Positions 1 to 7,878 of a stretch of DNA of 46,807 bases are shown one piece after another (within the stretch, counting starts at the first letter, position 1; each line of letters opens with the position of its first letter). The notes under the pieces are model-generated. The model did no database searches. It saw only the letters and a program-made list of their open reading frames with translations, and was not told the origin of the DNA. Source of the DNA: Kofleriaceae bacterium. GTDB taxonomy: Bacteria > Myxococcota_A > Polyangia > Haliangiales > Haliangiaceae. A program made the position numbers and the translations under genes. Location of the stretch: contig JANXOP010000162.1 of NCBI GenBank assembly GCA_025357755.1, forward strand, positions 1 to 46,807, read 5' to 3'.

Positions 1-160
1 GGTGCTTCTGCGAGCACGTCGGCGTGTACGCGCCGGGCAACGAGAACATGATGACTTTTTTACCGGCAAACAGCGCCGCCGGATCGACGTCCGCGGCGCC
101 TTCCGCGGTGGCTTGCTTGATGGTGACCGAGGGAATCTTCGAACCGACTGCGATCGTCAT
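1..160 (-). CDS. Peroxiredoxin (Prx5-type), C-terminus outside window
   Basis: The first 53 residues of a thiol peroxidase that would reduce hydrogen peroxide and alkyl hydroperoxides in the cytoplasm. The visible part has the family N-terminus (IPSVTIKQ) and then the active-site stretch PGAYTPTC at residues 42-49, in which Cys49 is the peroxidatic cysteine. The spacing and the PGA(F/Y)TPTCS form fit the Prx5/glutaredoxin-type subgroup better than BCP or AhpC. The ATG at 160-158 overlaps the stop of the lipoprotein gene upstream (ATGA), so it is translationally coupled and is the third gene of a tcdA operon. The rest of the gene lies left of the window, so a C-terminal glutaredoxin fusion cannot be excluded. 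Confidence 0.9.
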   Translation of the reverse strand, partial: MTIAVGSKIPSVTIKQATAEGAADVDPAALFAGKKVIMFSLPGAYTPTCSQKH

Positions 161-789
161 GGCACGGAGTTACCACAGAGCGTGCTCGCCAGCTGGCAGG
201 CGTGAGCAAAACGTTCGGGCTGCGCGCGCAACGCTGAATCCGCGACGAGCCACGCCACTTCGGTGCAGCGTCCAGGCGGACCGGCGAGCTGGAGTTTCTT
301 CGCGCAGGCGGGGTCGAGTGCCGCGACATGCGCGACGACGATCTGATCGAGCCCGAGGAGCGCGCGCCAGTGCGCACCATCGTGAATGAATACGGCCTCG
401 ATCGGCTGCTCTCCGAGCTCGGCGACCGCGCTCGGAAACTGCACCGGCACCGCCCAGCGCGTCCGGATCTGCGAGGGTAGGGCGCGAGGATCTCCGGCGA
501 AGTGACGACGAGCCGTGACAGGTCCGAGCGGTGCGAGCCTCGCGACCATGCCCGGGACCTGCGCATCGAACGCCTTGACGTACTCCCCATGCAACGAGCG
601 AAAGGGCTCGACGATGTCGCGACTCCAGGTCGTCTCGTCGACGATCCAGCCAGTGACTTCACGCGTACGCGTCGCGGTATCCGTTCCTGCGACGGTGCGA
701 AGATAATCTGCCAGATCATCGGGGGTTCCGAGCTTAGCCACCACCGGCGGCTCGTGACACGCGACGAGTGCGATCAACGCCAGCCTCAC
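157..789 (-). CDS. Putative lipoprotein of unknown function
   Basis: A 210-residue protein that I do not recognise. The GTG at 789-787 is chosen because it overlaps the TGA of tcdA (GTGA) and immediately gives a lipoprotein signal (RLALIALVAC, lipobox LVAC). Longer in-frame extensions lie inside tcdA and look like noise. The mature part is globular with no transmembrane helix. It has three Cys in its last third, including one near the C-terminus, which may form disulphides. It sits between tcdA and the peroxiredoxin with overlaps on both sides, so the three are made from one message. The function is open. Confidence 0.75.
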   Translation of the reverse strand: MRLALIALVACHEPPVVAKLGTPDDLADYLRTVAGTDTATRTREVTGWIVDETTWSRDIVEPFRSLHGEYVKAFDAQVPGMVARLAPLGPVTARRHFAGDPRALPSQIRTRWAVPVQFPSAVAELGEQPIEAVFIHDGAHWRALLGLDQIVVAHVAALDPACAKKLQLAGPPGRCTEVAWLVADSALRAQPERFAHACQLASTLCGNSVP

Positions 790-1616
790 GAGGCTTCGAC
801 GGACGGTGCGGTGGTGATCCGCGCATGCGTTGCCACGCCCGAGATCAACTTCACCGCGACCGAGGCCGCGGTCATGCCGAACACCGAAGGTACGAATGCG
901 AGCGAACCTTCGACGCGATTGCGATGCCCGCAATCATTGAGCCCGTTCTCGCCGCCGGGGCACACGCACTGAAAGCCATCGCGATCATATGCGAGCTCGT
1001 ACGGTTCGAGGGGTGGCTCTTCGCTGAACACCGCGGTCACCCCGATCGGCTTGCCGAAATCGAAGCCGTACTTCTTGCGAAGGTTGTGACGCAGGGCGCG
1101 CGCGAACGGATCGATGCGCGTCTCGCTCAGATCCGCGGTGCGCACCTGGGTGGGATCGAGCCGCGCGGCCGAGCCCATCGCAGAGACGATGCGAATGCGT
1201 TCGCGCAAGCACGTCGCGATCAGGTGCATCTTTGCGGTCTGGTTATCGATCGCATCGATCACCACATCCGGCTCCGGCACGAGCAAGCGCGCGCTGGTCT
1301 CGGCGCCGTAGAACTCGTTGCGCGTCTCGATCACCGCGTCGGGGTTGATCATCCGCAGCCGCTCGGCCATCACCTCGACCTTGGGCTTGCCGAGCGTGCC
1401 CTTCATCGCGTGCAACTGGCGGTTCACGTTCGTCACGCAGATCCGATCGAAGTCGACCAGGATGATGCGACCGACGCCGGAGCGAACGAGGCCCTCCGCC
1501 GCGAACGAGCCGACGCCGCCGAGCCCGAACACCGTGACCGTCGAGTGCGCGAGCTTGGCGATGCCGTCATCGCCGAGGAGTCGGGCGGCTCTATCGAAGC
1601 GCCGGTGGGTAGCCAT
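786..1616 (-). CDS. tcdA: tRNA threonylcarbamoyladenosine dehydratase
   Basis: An E1-like ATP-dependent enzyme that cyclises t6A37 of ANN-decoding tRNAs to ct6A. The 276 residues contain a Rossmann ATP site GLGGVG at 31-36, the acidic VDFD at 54-57, the NVNRQ adenylation motif at 63-67, and later DAIDNQTAK. The C-terminal CVCPGG...CGHR stretch matches the TcdA/CsdL family and not ThiF or MoeB. The start at 1616 (MATHRRFDRAARLLGDDG) fits the family N-terminus; an ATG five codons earlier is possible. It is the first gene of a coupled operon with a lipoprotein and a peroxiredoxin, an unusual partnership. Confidence 0.93.
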   Translation of the reverse strand: MATHRRFDRAARLLGDDGIAKLAHSTVTVFGLGGVGSFAAEGLVRSGVGRIILVDFDRICVTNVNRQLHAMKGTLGKPKVEVMAERLRMINPDAVIETRNEFYGAETSARLLVPEPDVVIDAIDNQTAKMHLIATCLRERIRIVSAMGSAARLDPTQVRTADLSETRIDPFARALRHNLRKKYGFDFGKPIGVTAVFSEEPPLEPYELAYDRDGFQCVCPGGENGLNDCGHRNRVEGSLAFVPSVFGMTAASVAVKLISGVATHARITTAPSVEAS

Positions 1617-1640
1617 GGGGGCATTGTACAACCTGTTGCG

Positions 1641-1691
1641 ACAACCCGGACCGGTGCGACAACCCGGACCGGGGTGGACAACCCGGACCGG
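1641..1691. repeat. Three tandem copies of a 14-bp motif
   Basis: ACAACCCGGACCGG occurs at 1641-1654, 1659-1672 and 1678-1691, with 18- and 19-bp periods. The copies lie 25-75 bp upstream of the tcdA start at 1616, in the gap behind the REP-type transposase gene. They may be protein-binding sites for tcdA or a small transposase-related repeat. Neither can be decided from one locus. Confidence 0.7.
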
Positions 1692-1765
1692 AGTTGATCT
1701 TGGGGTTCAGCGCGATCGGTTGCGCCTTCTTCCCAACTCGCAACAAGCTGAGAGCAACGAGCACC

Positions 1766-1788
1766 AAAAGTGGCCACAAATCGGCCAC
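1766..1788 (-). terminator. Probable intrinsic terminator behind the transposase gene
   Basis: Read on the minus strand, a perfect 6-bp stem GTGGCC/GGCCAC (1783-1788 with 1770-1775) and a 7-nt loop are followed by TTTT (1769-1766). It lies about 50 bp past the stop of the 1837-2733 gene. The U-run is short, hence moderate confidence. Confidence 0.5.
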
Positions 1789-1836
1789 GCCGCGACGACG
1801 CCTCCGCTGAGACAAAAGGGGTCACATTCGCGGTGT

Positions 1837-2733
1837 TTAGTTTGAAAAAGCGAGCACCGGCGCATTCGCAAAGCGCGCCAGCCAGTACGTGCCCGGCGGG
1901 AACAAAGCCGGCTTCGCTTCTATCCACGCGGCGCGAGCCACACGATATGCGCTCAAGAACTCGGCATTTCGTACGAGTGCCGCAATCCGGTGCCACTTGG
2001 ACTTTGCTGCAACTCTCGGACGAAGATTGCGACGTGGTTCACGGCTCGTTGGCGAGTCGCGCCACGACTGACGCAAAATCTGACGTCGACCCACTACTCG
2101 CGCTCCTGTTTCGGCACGTTTTCTCGCCTCGTCTTCCTCCGTCTTAAGAATCAGCGCTCTCACTTCCGCGATTGCTTCCGCGGCATCTCCTAGCTCCGGT
2201 GGAATCACGAAGCGGAGCTCGACCGTTTCGGGCATCGGTCCACCTTCCTGAAAAAAATGGGCTGGTCGATGCGCGCGCAGGGGTTCTTGTTGGAGCATCG
2301 CCTTGACGAGTTTCGCTCCTGGCCAGTGGTGGACCCGTTCTACGAGCCTGTCCAGCACCGGATTAGTCGCGGTATAGACCATCTTGTCGATGACATCGGA
2401 CCTCTCCTCGAGCTCGATCAAGCATGGCTGCTCGGTCGACCACATGTTCTCCCATCGTCCGTGATACGCGTTTTGGCACTTCGCAAGCAGCTTGTGAAAG
2501 TGCGCCATGAACTCGATGACCCTGCCATACCGGTCGAAGAACACAGTGTGGTGATGGTTAGACAGCTGTTGTGACGCGATCAGCTCGATCGCGAAGCGGT
2601 CGGCTGCTTCCGCGAGGCAATAGACAAATGCGTTGTTGGTTTCGTCGTCAGGCCGGAGCAGAAACAGTCGTTGCGTGCACCTTCGCGTGAGAAAATGAAA
2701 CTTTTCGGGAAGTACTCGCCGCGGCAACGTCAT
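1837..2733 (-). CDS. REP-associated tyrosine transposase (Y1/HUH family)
   Basis: A 298-residue single-strand DNA endonuclease of the IS200-like/RAYT type, usually a domesticated enzyme that acts on chromosomal REP hairpins. The nuclease core has the HUH signature in NHHHTVFF (His60/62 region) and the likely nucleophile Tyr120 in KMVYTATNPV. A basic C-terminal half (residues about 200-260) is rich in Arg and Lys. There are no terminal inverted repeats or target-site duplications around it, so it is probably a single-copy resident gene and not an active insertion sequence. The only repeats nearby are the 14-bp motifs at 1641-1691. It is not closely similar to the second enzyme of this class at 44422-45201. 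Confidence 0.85.
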   Translation of the reverse strand: MTLPRRVLPEKFHFLTRRCTQRLFLLRPDDETNNAFVYCLAEAADRFAIELIASQQLSNHHHTVFFDRYGRVIEFMAHFHKLLAKCQNAYHGRWENMWSTEQPCLIELEERSDVIDKMVYTATNPVLDRLVERVHHWPGAKLVKAMLQQEPLRAHRPAHFFQEGGPMPETVELRFVIPPELGDAAEAIAEVRALILKTEEDEARKRAETGARVVGRRQILRQSWRDSPTSREPRRNLRPRVAAKSKWHRIAALVRNAEFLSAYRVARAAWIEAKPALFPPGTYWLARFANAPVLAFSN

Positions 2734-3108
2734 TCAGCTGGCTGGAGCACGGCCAGTGCCAAGCGTAGCTATAAGAGATCACTCCAGTTTTGAATCGCGC
2801 TGTCCGGGATTCGGCGCAGAATGTCCGGACCGCGGACGCTGGACGGCCGGGATCCGGTCTGCTGATGCAGCAGCGTGAGCTCCCAGATTCGCTCCGGGCC
2901 GCCTTTGAGAGGCCGCTTCCAGAAAGCTACTCCACTTTCGTTCCGCGTCAGCGTGCGGCGCAGTCTTCGTGGCGCAGGTCATCCCATCACAGCGGAACGC
3001 GCCAGGCTACGGGCGAACACGAGCGACTTCCCATGCGTCGGCTCGAGAAGCTGCCGAAACTGATCCGTACGCTCGCCCTGTCATCCGGTCGCAGGCAATC
3101 TGCGAAAT
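2734..3108. other. 375-bp gap with a possible decayed reading frame
   Basis: No intact gene is convincing here. On the minus strand an open frame runs from about 2975 to a TAG at 2769-2771. Its translation looks protein-like (WKRPLKGG, IWELTLLHQQTG, IPDSAIQNWSDLL at the end), but it has no ATG or GTG start and is closed by a stop just upstream. This could be the 3' remnant of a decayed gene. I do not recognise the family. The overlapping plus-strand frame looks like shadow composition. Confidence 0.3.
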
Positions 3109-4071
3109 CTAGGGAGCGAGCGAAACACCTTTGGTTTTAGCGTCTTCCCGGATCTTGGTCATGAGCTTGTCGGCGCGCGTCTTCAACTCCGGCGTGCCGC
3201 GGTTTTGGGCGACCCCGTTACAGGCGTCCAGCGCCTCGCTGTACTTGCCGAGCTGGTAGTTCGCGGTGCACAGGTCGAGGAAGTAGCGAGCCTGCGGATC
3301 GCGGGCGACCGCATCGCGAAACTTCACGCGCGCATCTTCGAACCGCTGCCCAGTCATCAGCTCGATGCCCTGGGCATCCGATTGCCATGCGAAGTCCGCG
3401 GCCGAGGCCGGCTCCGGCGTCGGACCGAGCGGGAGGTGTTGCGCGTTCGCATCCGCTTTGATCTTCACGATCCACTTGTCGGCCTTCGCGCGCAGCGCTG
3501 GCGCGGGTTGATGCTTGCCGACCGCAGTACATGCGGTGAGCGCTTCATCGAACCGAGAGAGCTGGTAGTCCGCGAGGCAGAGATCGAAGATGTAGCCGGC
3601 TACAGGATCTTTCGAGATCGCGTCGCGAAAGTTCGTCGCTGCATCGGCTGCGCGGCCGGCGGTCATCGCGGCTCTTCCGTCGCGTGCGAGCGAGGCTGCG
3701 GCTTCGGTCGGCGAGACCTCGACGGGTTGCAGGCTGATGTGCTGAGCCGCCGCATCGGCCTTGATCGTCTCGAGCAACGTGCGTGTCTTCGCCAGCAGCG
3801 CAGCAGGCGGTTGCATCTTGATCGCCTGCTCGCACGCGCGTACCGCTGCACCGAACGTGCCCTCCTGATAGAGCGACGTGCACAGATTGAAGTAGTACTT
3901 CGCTTGCGGATCGCCGCTGGTCGCCGCGAGGAAGTGCTTGGTCGCACCCGCGTAGTCCTTCGCGAATATCGCATTGATGCCCGCCGTATTTTCTTTCGCC
4001 GCGAGCTCGGCGAGCGTGGGCTCGGCGACCGCCGTGCCGGCAAGGAACAAGAGGACCGCTGAGACCTTCAC
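3109..4071 (-). CDS. Exported protein with three TPR-like repeats
   Basis: A 320-residue secreted protein. The GTG at 4071-4069 gives a clear signal peptide (VKVSAVLLFLAGTAVAEP, cut after AVA). The mature chain is three copies of a unit of roughly 95-100 residues. Each begins with a small-residue helix (NAIFAKDYAGATKHFLAA; GRAADAATNFRDAISKDP; GQRFEDARVKFRDAVARDP), followed by a Tyr-Phe-x-Leu-Cys motif (YYFNLCTSLYQ, YIFDLCLADYQ, YFLDLCTANYQ) and a helix ending in KA or RADK. This is the tetratricopeptide pattern, so a protein-binding role in the periplasm is likely. The gene starts 10 bp after the tatD stop and is probably co-transcribed with it. Confidence 0.8.
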   Translation of the reverse strand: MKVSAVLLFLAGTAVAEPTLAELAAKENTAGINAIFAKDYAGATKHFLAATSGDPQAKYYFNLCTSLYQEGTFGAAVRACEQAIKMQPPAALLAKTRTLLETIKADAAAQHISLQPVEVSPTEAAASLARDGRAAMTAGRAADAATNFRDAISKDPVAGYIFDLCLADYQLSRFDEALTACTAVGKHQPAPALRAKADKWIVKIKADANAQHLPLGPTPEPASAADFAWQSDAQGIELMTGQRFEDARVKFRDAVARDPQARYFLDLCTANYQLGKYSEALDACNGVAQNRGTPELKTRADKLMTKIREDAKTKGVSLAP

Positions 4072-4081
4072 GGGGCAGATG

Positions 4082-4864
4082 CTAGCGCGGCGGCCAGTTC
4101 CACGCCTTGAACATGCGGCGGGCATTGAATTCGGTGGTTTTGGCGATCCGGGCCGGGTCCGCCTCGCGGGCCGCGGCGACCGCCGCCACGATCTCTGGCA
4201 GATAGGCGGGCTCGGACCGCTGGCCGCGATGGTTGGTCGGCGCCTGATCCGGCCCATCGGTCTCGACGAGCAGCAGGTCGTCTGGCACCACGCGCACCGC
4301 CTCGAGCGGCTTGCGTGCATTGGGGTACGTCACGGGGCCGGCAAAGGAGAATGAAAATCCAAGGTCGCGATAGATCGGCACGAGCGCCGCTCCACCGGAG
4401 TAGCTGTGCATCACTCCACCACACTCGTGCGCTTTCTCCTCCCGCAGGATCGTGGGCAGCCGGTCATGTGCGCGAAAGCAGTGGACGACAATCGGACGAT
4501 GCAATTGCCGTGCGACGCGAATCTGCATGCGTAGCAGCGACTCCTGCAGCTCTGGCATCGCAGTCGCGCCATCGAGACCACACTCGCCGATCGCGAGTGC
4601 GTGCAGGCTAGATGCCTGCTGCGCGAGCTCGTCTTCGGTCACCGCCAGCTCTCCGGGGTTGAGGGAGGGAACGATCTGCGGGTGGATTCCGATCGCGATT
4701 CGCGGCAGATCGAGGCACGCGAGCTCCTTCAGGGCGGCCCACGTACTCGGCCGGATCGCCGGCACCAGAATGCCGATCACACCCGCGGCGCGGGCGCGCG
4801 CCAGGACCTCGTCGCGGTCGACGTCGAAGGCCGCAAGGTCGAGGTGACAGTGGCTGTCGATCAT
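4082..4864 (-). CDS. tatD: TatD family metal-dependent deoxyribonuclease
   Basis: A 260-residue TIM-barrel metallo-hydrolase, cytoplasmic, with 3'-5' exonuclease activity in studied members. All the metal-site residues are visible: HCH at 5-7, Glu94 in IGECGLD, His128 in VVHCF, His153 in MHSYSGG and Asp203 in ETDGPD. The start at 4864 (MIDSHCHLD) is the usual beginning of the family. A longer frame upstream runs into the divergent gene and is rejected. The divergent BrkB gene starts only 24 bp away, so the promoters must overlap. The TPR-like gene follows 10 bp downstream. Confidence 0.92.
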   Translation of the reverse strand: MIDSHCHLDLAAFDVDRDEVLARARAAGVIGILVPAIRPSTWAALKELACLDLPRIAIGIHPQIVPSLNPGELAVTEDELAQQASSLHALAIGECGLDGATAMPELQESLLRMQIRVARQLHRPIVVHCFRAHDRLPTILREEKAHECGGVMHSYSGGAALVPIYRDLGFSFSFAGPVTYPNARKPLEAVRVVPDDLLLVETDGPDQAPTNHRGQRSEPAYLPEIVAAVAAAREADPARIAKTTEFNARRMFKAWNWPPR

Positions 4865-4888
4865 CGGGCTCGTGTACGGTAGCAGGCG

Positions 4889-5749
4889 GTGACTACCTGG
4901 ACGCAGCTCGTGAGCTGGTTGAAGACCAGTACCAGCGCACCGGCGCGCTGGCTGCGGGCGGCGCGAGAGGCGTTGCTCGGCGAGATGCCAGTACTCGCTG
5001 CTGGCACCGCGATGTTCGCGATCATCGCGACCGTGCCCGCACTCGCGGCGGTCGTCGCGATCTATGGGCTCGCGGTCGATCCGACCGAGATCGAGCATCA
5101 TCTCAAGGGGCTCGATTCGGTGATGCCGGAGCAGGTGCTCGACTTCATCAGCGGCCAGCTGAAACGCATCGCGAGCGGCAATCACAACGTGCTCGGATTC
5201 CAGATCGCGGGCAGCCTCGTCGGCGCCGTGATCTCGGCGCGCAGCTCGGCGCGCTCGATGATCGTGTCACTCAATCGCGCGTATCAGGTGAAGGAGACGC
5301 GCTCGGCACTCAAGAAATTCGGGATGACTATCGCGATGGGCCTCATGACCATGCTCGGGCTCGCGGTCATGTTCGCGATCTTGATCGCGCTGCCGACGGT
5401 GGTCCGCGCGATGGGGCTTAAGGGCTATCACTTGGTGCGCTACCTGCGCTGGCCGCTGCTGCTCGGGCTCGTGCTCGTCACGCTCGCCGCGATGTATCGT
5501 TTCGCACCGTCACCGCGGCCGCACCATCACAAGCGCCACGTGTGGGCGGGGGCGGGGCTCGCGACCGTGTTGCTCATCCTCGTGTCGTGGGCGCTATCGC
5601 TGTGGGTCGATCACTTCGCGTCGTACGCCTCGGTGTACGGCGCGTTCGGCAGCTTGATCGTGATCATGCTGTGGTTCTACGTCTCGACGATCGCGCTCGT
5701 GATCGGCGGTTTCGTCAACGGCGAGCTCGAACGAAACGCGAAGGAATGA
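4889..5749 (+). CDS. YihY/BrkB family inner-membrane protein
   Basis: A 286-residue integral membrane protein with about six transmembrane helices (near residues 33-63, 100-125, 145-175, 188-208, 222-245 and 252-278). The family signature near the C-terminus is present: YGAFGSLIVIMLWFYVST, then IALVIGGFVNGELER. The family was once called RNase BN; its real role is unsettled. The GTG start at 4889 is the first possible one after the divergent tatD. The stop overlaps the next start (ATGA at 5746-5749), so the two are coupled. Confidence 0.88.
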   Translation: MTTWTQLVSWLKTSTSAPARWLRAAREALLGEMPVLAAGTAMFAIIATVPALAAVVAIYGLAVDPTEIEHHLKGLDSVMPEQVLDFISGQLKRIASGNHNVLGFQIAGSLVGAVISARSSARSMIVSLNRAYQVKETRSALKKFGMTIAMGLMTMLGLAVMFAILIALPTVVRAMGLKGYHLVRYLRWPLLLGLVLVTLAAMYRFAPSPRPHHHKRHVWAGAGLATVLLILVSWALSLWVDHFASYASVYGAFGSLIVIMLWFYVSTIALVIGGFVNGELERNAKE

Positions 5750-6801
5750 ACGGAATGAACGAGCTGTCGCGCCTGCGGATGGCGGCGTTGCGCCTGATCG
5801 GCAGCACGCTGAAGACGCCGACCGAGGCCGTGCGCTGGTTGCTCGCGGTCCAGGCGCAGGACCTGCCGGGCGCGAAGTGGGCGCTCGGCCTGCGCGTGCC
5901 CGGCTGCACGCTCGCCGATGTCGATGCCGCGCTCGCGGCAGGAACGATCGTGCGCTCGTGGCCGATGCGCGGCACGCTGCACCTGACTGCGGCCGAGGAT
6001 CTGCCTTGGATGCTCGCGCTCCTCACGCCGCGCGTGATCGCCGGGCTCGCGAAGCGCCAGGTTCAGCTCGCGCTCAATGCCAAGCAGCTCGCGAAGGCGC
6101 GTGATGTCGCCTCGAAGGTCCTCACGGGCAAGCAGCAGCTCACTCGCAAGGAGCTGCTCGCGGCGTTCGATAAGGCGAAGCTCGATGCGAATCCGCATCG
6201 CGGCTACCACATCTTGTTCTATCTCGCGCAGACCGGTCACATCTGCATGGGGCCCGGCGACAGCTACGTGTTGATCGAAGAGTGGATCACGAAGCCGCGC
6301 GTGCTCGATCGCGAGGCGTCGCTGCGCGAGCTCGCACTGCGATACTTCCGCTCGCACGGTCCCTCCACGCTCGACGATCTGGTGCGCTGGGCCAAGCTCA
6401 CGATGCCCGATGGCAAGCTCGCACTGGAGCGCGCAAAGCCCGAGCTCGCGATCTACCGGTCGACGTACTACATGGATCCGCGTACGCCCGAGATCAAAGC
6501 GGACGTCCCGGTGCTCGCGCTCCCCGGCTTCGACGAGCTGATCCTCGGTTACCAAGATCGGAGCTGCACGCTGCCCGCCGCGCATGCCGATGCGATCGTG
6601 CCGGGCGGCAACGGCATGTTCATCTCGACGATCGTCGCGAACGGCGAGGTCGTCGGGACCTGGGCGCGTACGCCGAAGCCCAAGGAGATCGTGATCGAGG
6701 CGCGTCCGTTCGCGAAGCTGAGCGCCGCGACCCAGCAGGGCTTCACGCGAGCCGCTGCCTCCTACGGCGCGTTCGTCGGCAAGCCCGTGCGCGTGGTGTA
6801 G
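5746..6801 (+). CDS. Winged-helix DNA-binding protein, AlkZ-like
   Basis: A 351-residue protein of the HTH_42 family, which includes AlkZ/YcaQ DNA glycosylases that open bulky or crosslinked alkyl adducts. The hallmarks are present in order: VQAQDLPGAKWALGLR, RSWPMRGTLHL, NPHRGYHILFYLAQTGHI and LPGFDELILGYQDR. The QAQ inside the first motif corresponds to the catalytic Gln-x-Gln of AlkZ-type members, as opposed to the Gln-x-Asp of the YcaQ branch. Activity is therefore plausible but unproven. Two starts compete: the ATG at 5746 overlaps the brkB stop, while the ATG at 5755 has AAGGA (5741-5745) nine bases upstream. The difference is three residues. Confidence 0.85.
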   Translation: MNGMNELSRLRMAALRLIGSTLKTPTEAVRWLLAVQAQDLPGAKWALGLRVPGCTLADVDAALAAGTIVRSWPMRGTLHLTAAEDLPWMLALLTPRVIAGLAKRQVQLALNAKQLAKARDVASKVLTGKQQLTRKELLAAFDKAKLDANPHRGYHILFYLAQTGHICMGPGDSYVLIEEWITKPRVLDREASLRELALRYFRSHGPSTLDDLVRWAKLTMPDGKLALERAKPELAIYRSTYYMDPRTPEIKADVPVLALPGFDELILGYQDRSCTLPAAHADAIVPGGNGMFISTIVANGEVVGTWARTPKPKEIVIEARPFAKLSAATQQGFTRAAASYGAFVGKPVRVV

Positions 6802-6827
6802 CCGATGCGATCCGTCGGACGCACCCG

Positions 6828-7874
6828 TCATCGCGTAGAGGAATCGAGCGCATCGATCGCTGCTGCATGGGCACTCTGCGGATAGGCCGTGCGGAACCGA
6901 TCGATCCCATCCTTCACCTCGCCTGTGCGCCCGCGGGCACGAGCGACTTCGAGCTCGAGCAGATCGCGCTCTTCGGCGAGCTGTCCCCGCGGATAGAGAC
7001 GTGCGTGCTCGGTCAGCGCGGCTACTGTAACCTCGAGGTCACGGCGCCGAAACGCGGTGCGTGCGTGTTCGATCAGCTCGGCCTCGGTCGCGGGTTGCTG
7101 GGAACGTTGGGGTGAGTGCACGACCGCAGCGTCGATCGCGACCACCGCATCTGGTAGCGCGAGTGCAGCGGCGTCGATCGCGATCGGTTCGGCGCGCGCG
7201 ATCGTGGGCGGTGGCTTCACGGTCGGCGGGCGTATCAACCGCTCCGTTCCCAGCGCGATCGCCGCACCTGCTGCGAGTAGCGCGAGGATCTTGGTGGCAC
7301 CGATCCATGGGGCTGCGACAGCCGGTGTCGATCGGCTCAGCGTCGCGAGCGTCGCTGCGAGCACGGATGCGACGGCCACCTTCGCCGCGCGCCGTGTCTC
7401 GGTTCGCTCCAGTCCGACCGCGCGATCGAGGTCTCCTCCGAGCGCGGTACTCAACGTCGAGCGCGCGCGGCGCAGCCGGTCCTTTGCCGTATCGAACGGG
7501 ACCGAGAGCGAGGCCGCGGTCTCTTTCAGCGTGTAACCCTCGAGCTCGTGCAGGATCACGATGTCTTGCTGCGCCTCGGGCAGGGCGTGGAGTGCGCGGC
7601 GCACGGCGAGGATATCGCCCAGCTCGCTGCCAGGGGACTCCTCGGACACGTCGCCGGGCAGCGGTTCGAGGCGGCGCTTCTGGACGTGGTTGCGAAACAC
7701 GTTGCGCGCGATGCCGTAGAGCCACGCATCGAGCGAGCGTGCGGGATCGAGCTCGCCACGCTTCTTCCATGCGACGAGCAGTGCCTCCTGCGCGAGGTCT
7801 TCGGCATCTGGTCGCGACGCTCCGAAACGCAGGAGGTGACCGATCACCTTCTCTACGTTGTCGGGGGCAAACAC
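6828..7874 (-). CDS. ECF sigma factor with C-terminal membrane and TPR-like extension
   Basis: A 348-residue RNA polymerase sigma factor. Region 2 covers the first 70 residues (RPDAEDLAQEALLVAWKK, LDAWLYGIARNVFRNH). Region 4 lies at about 100-145 (LPEAQQDIVILHELEG, then LKETAASLSVPFDTAKDRL). Unlike a standard ECF factor of about 190 residues, it continues with a hydrophobic stretch near 175-215 and an outer part with TPR-like helices (AFRRRDLEVTVAALTEHARLYP). This may hold it at the membrane, in place of a separate anti-sigma factor. The start is the GTG at 7874, four bases after the stop of the upstream lipoprotein gene; the longer frame overlaps that gene. No anti-sigma gene is adjacent. 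Confidence 0.88.
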   Translation of the reverse strand: MFAPDNVEKVIGHLLRFGASRPDAEDLAQEALLVAWKKRGELDPARSLDAWLYGIARNVFRNHVQKRRLEPLPGDVSEESPGSELGDILAVRRALHALPEAQQDIVILHELEGYTLKETAASLSVPFDTAKDRLRRARSTLSTALGGDLDRAVGLERTETRRAAKVAVASVLAATLATLSRSTPAVAAPWIGATKILALLAAGAAIALGTERLIRPPTVKPPPTIARAEPIAIDAAALALPDAVVAIDAAVVHSPQRSQQPATEAELIEHARTAFRRRDLEVTVAALTEHARLYPRGQLAEERDLLELEVARARGRTGEVKDGIDRFRTAYPQSAHAAAIDALDSSTR

Positions 7875-7878
7875 GAGC

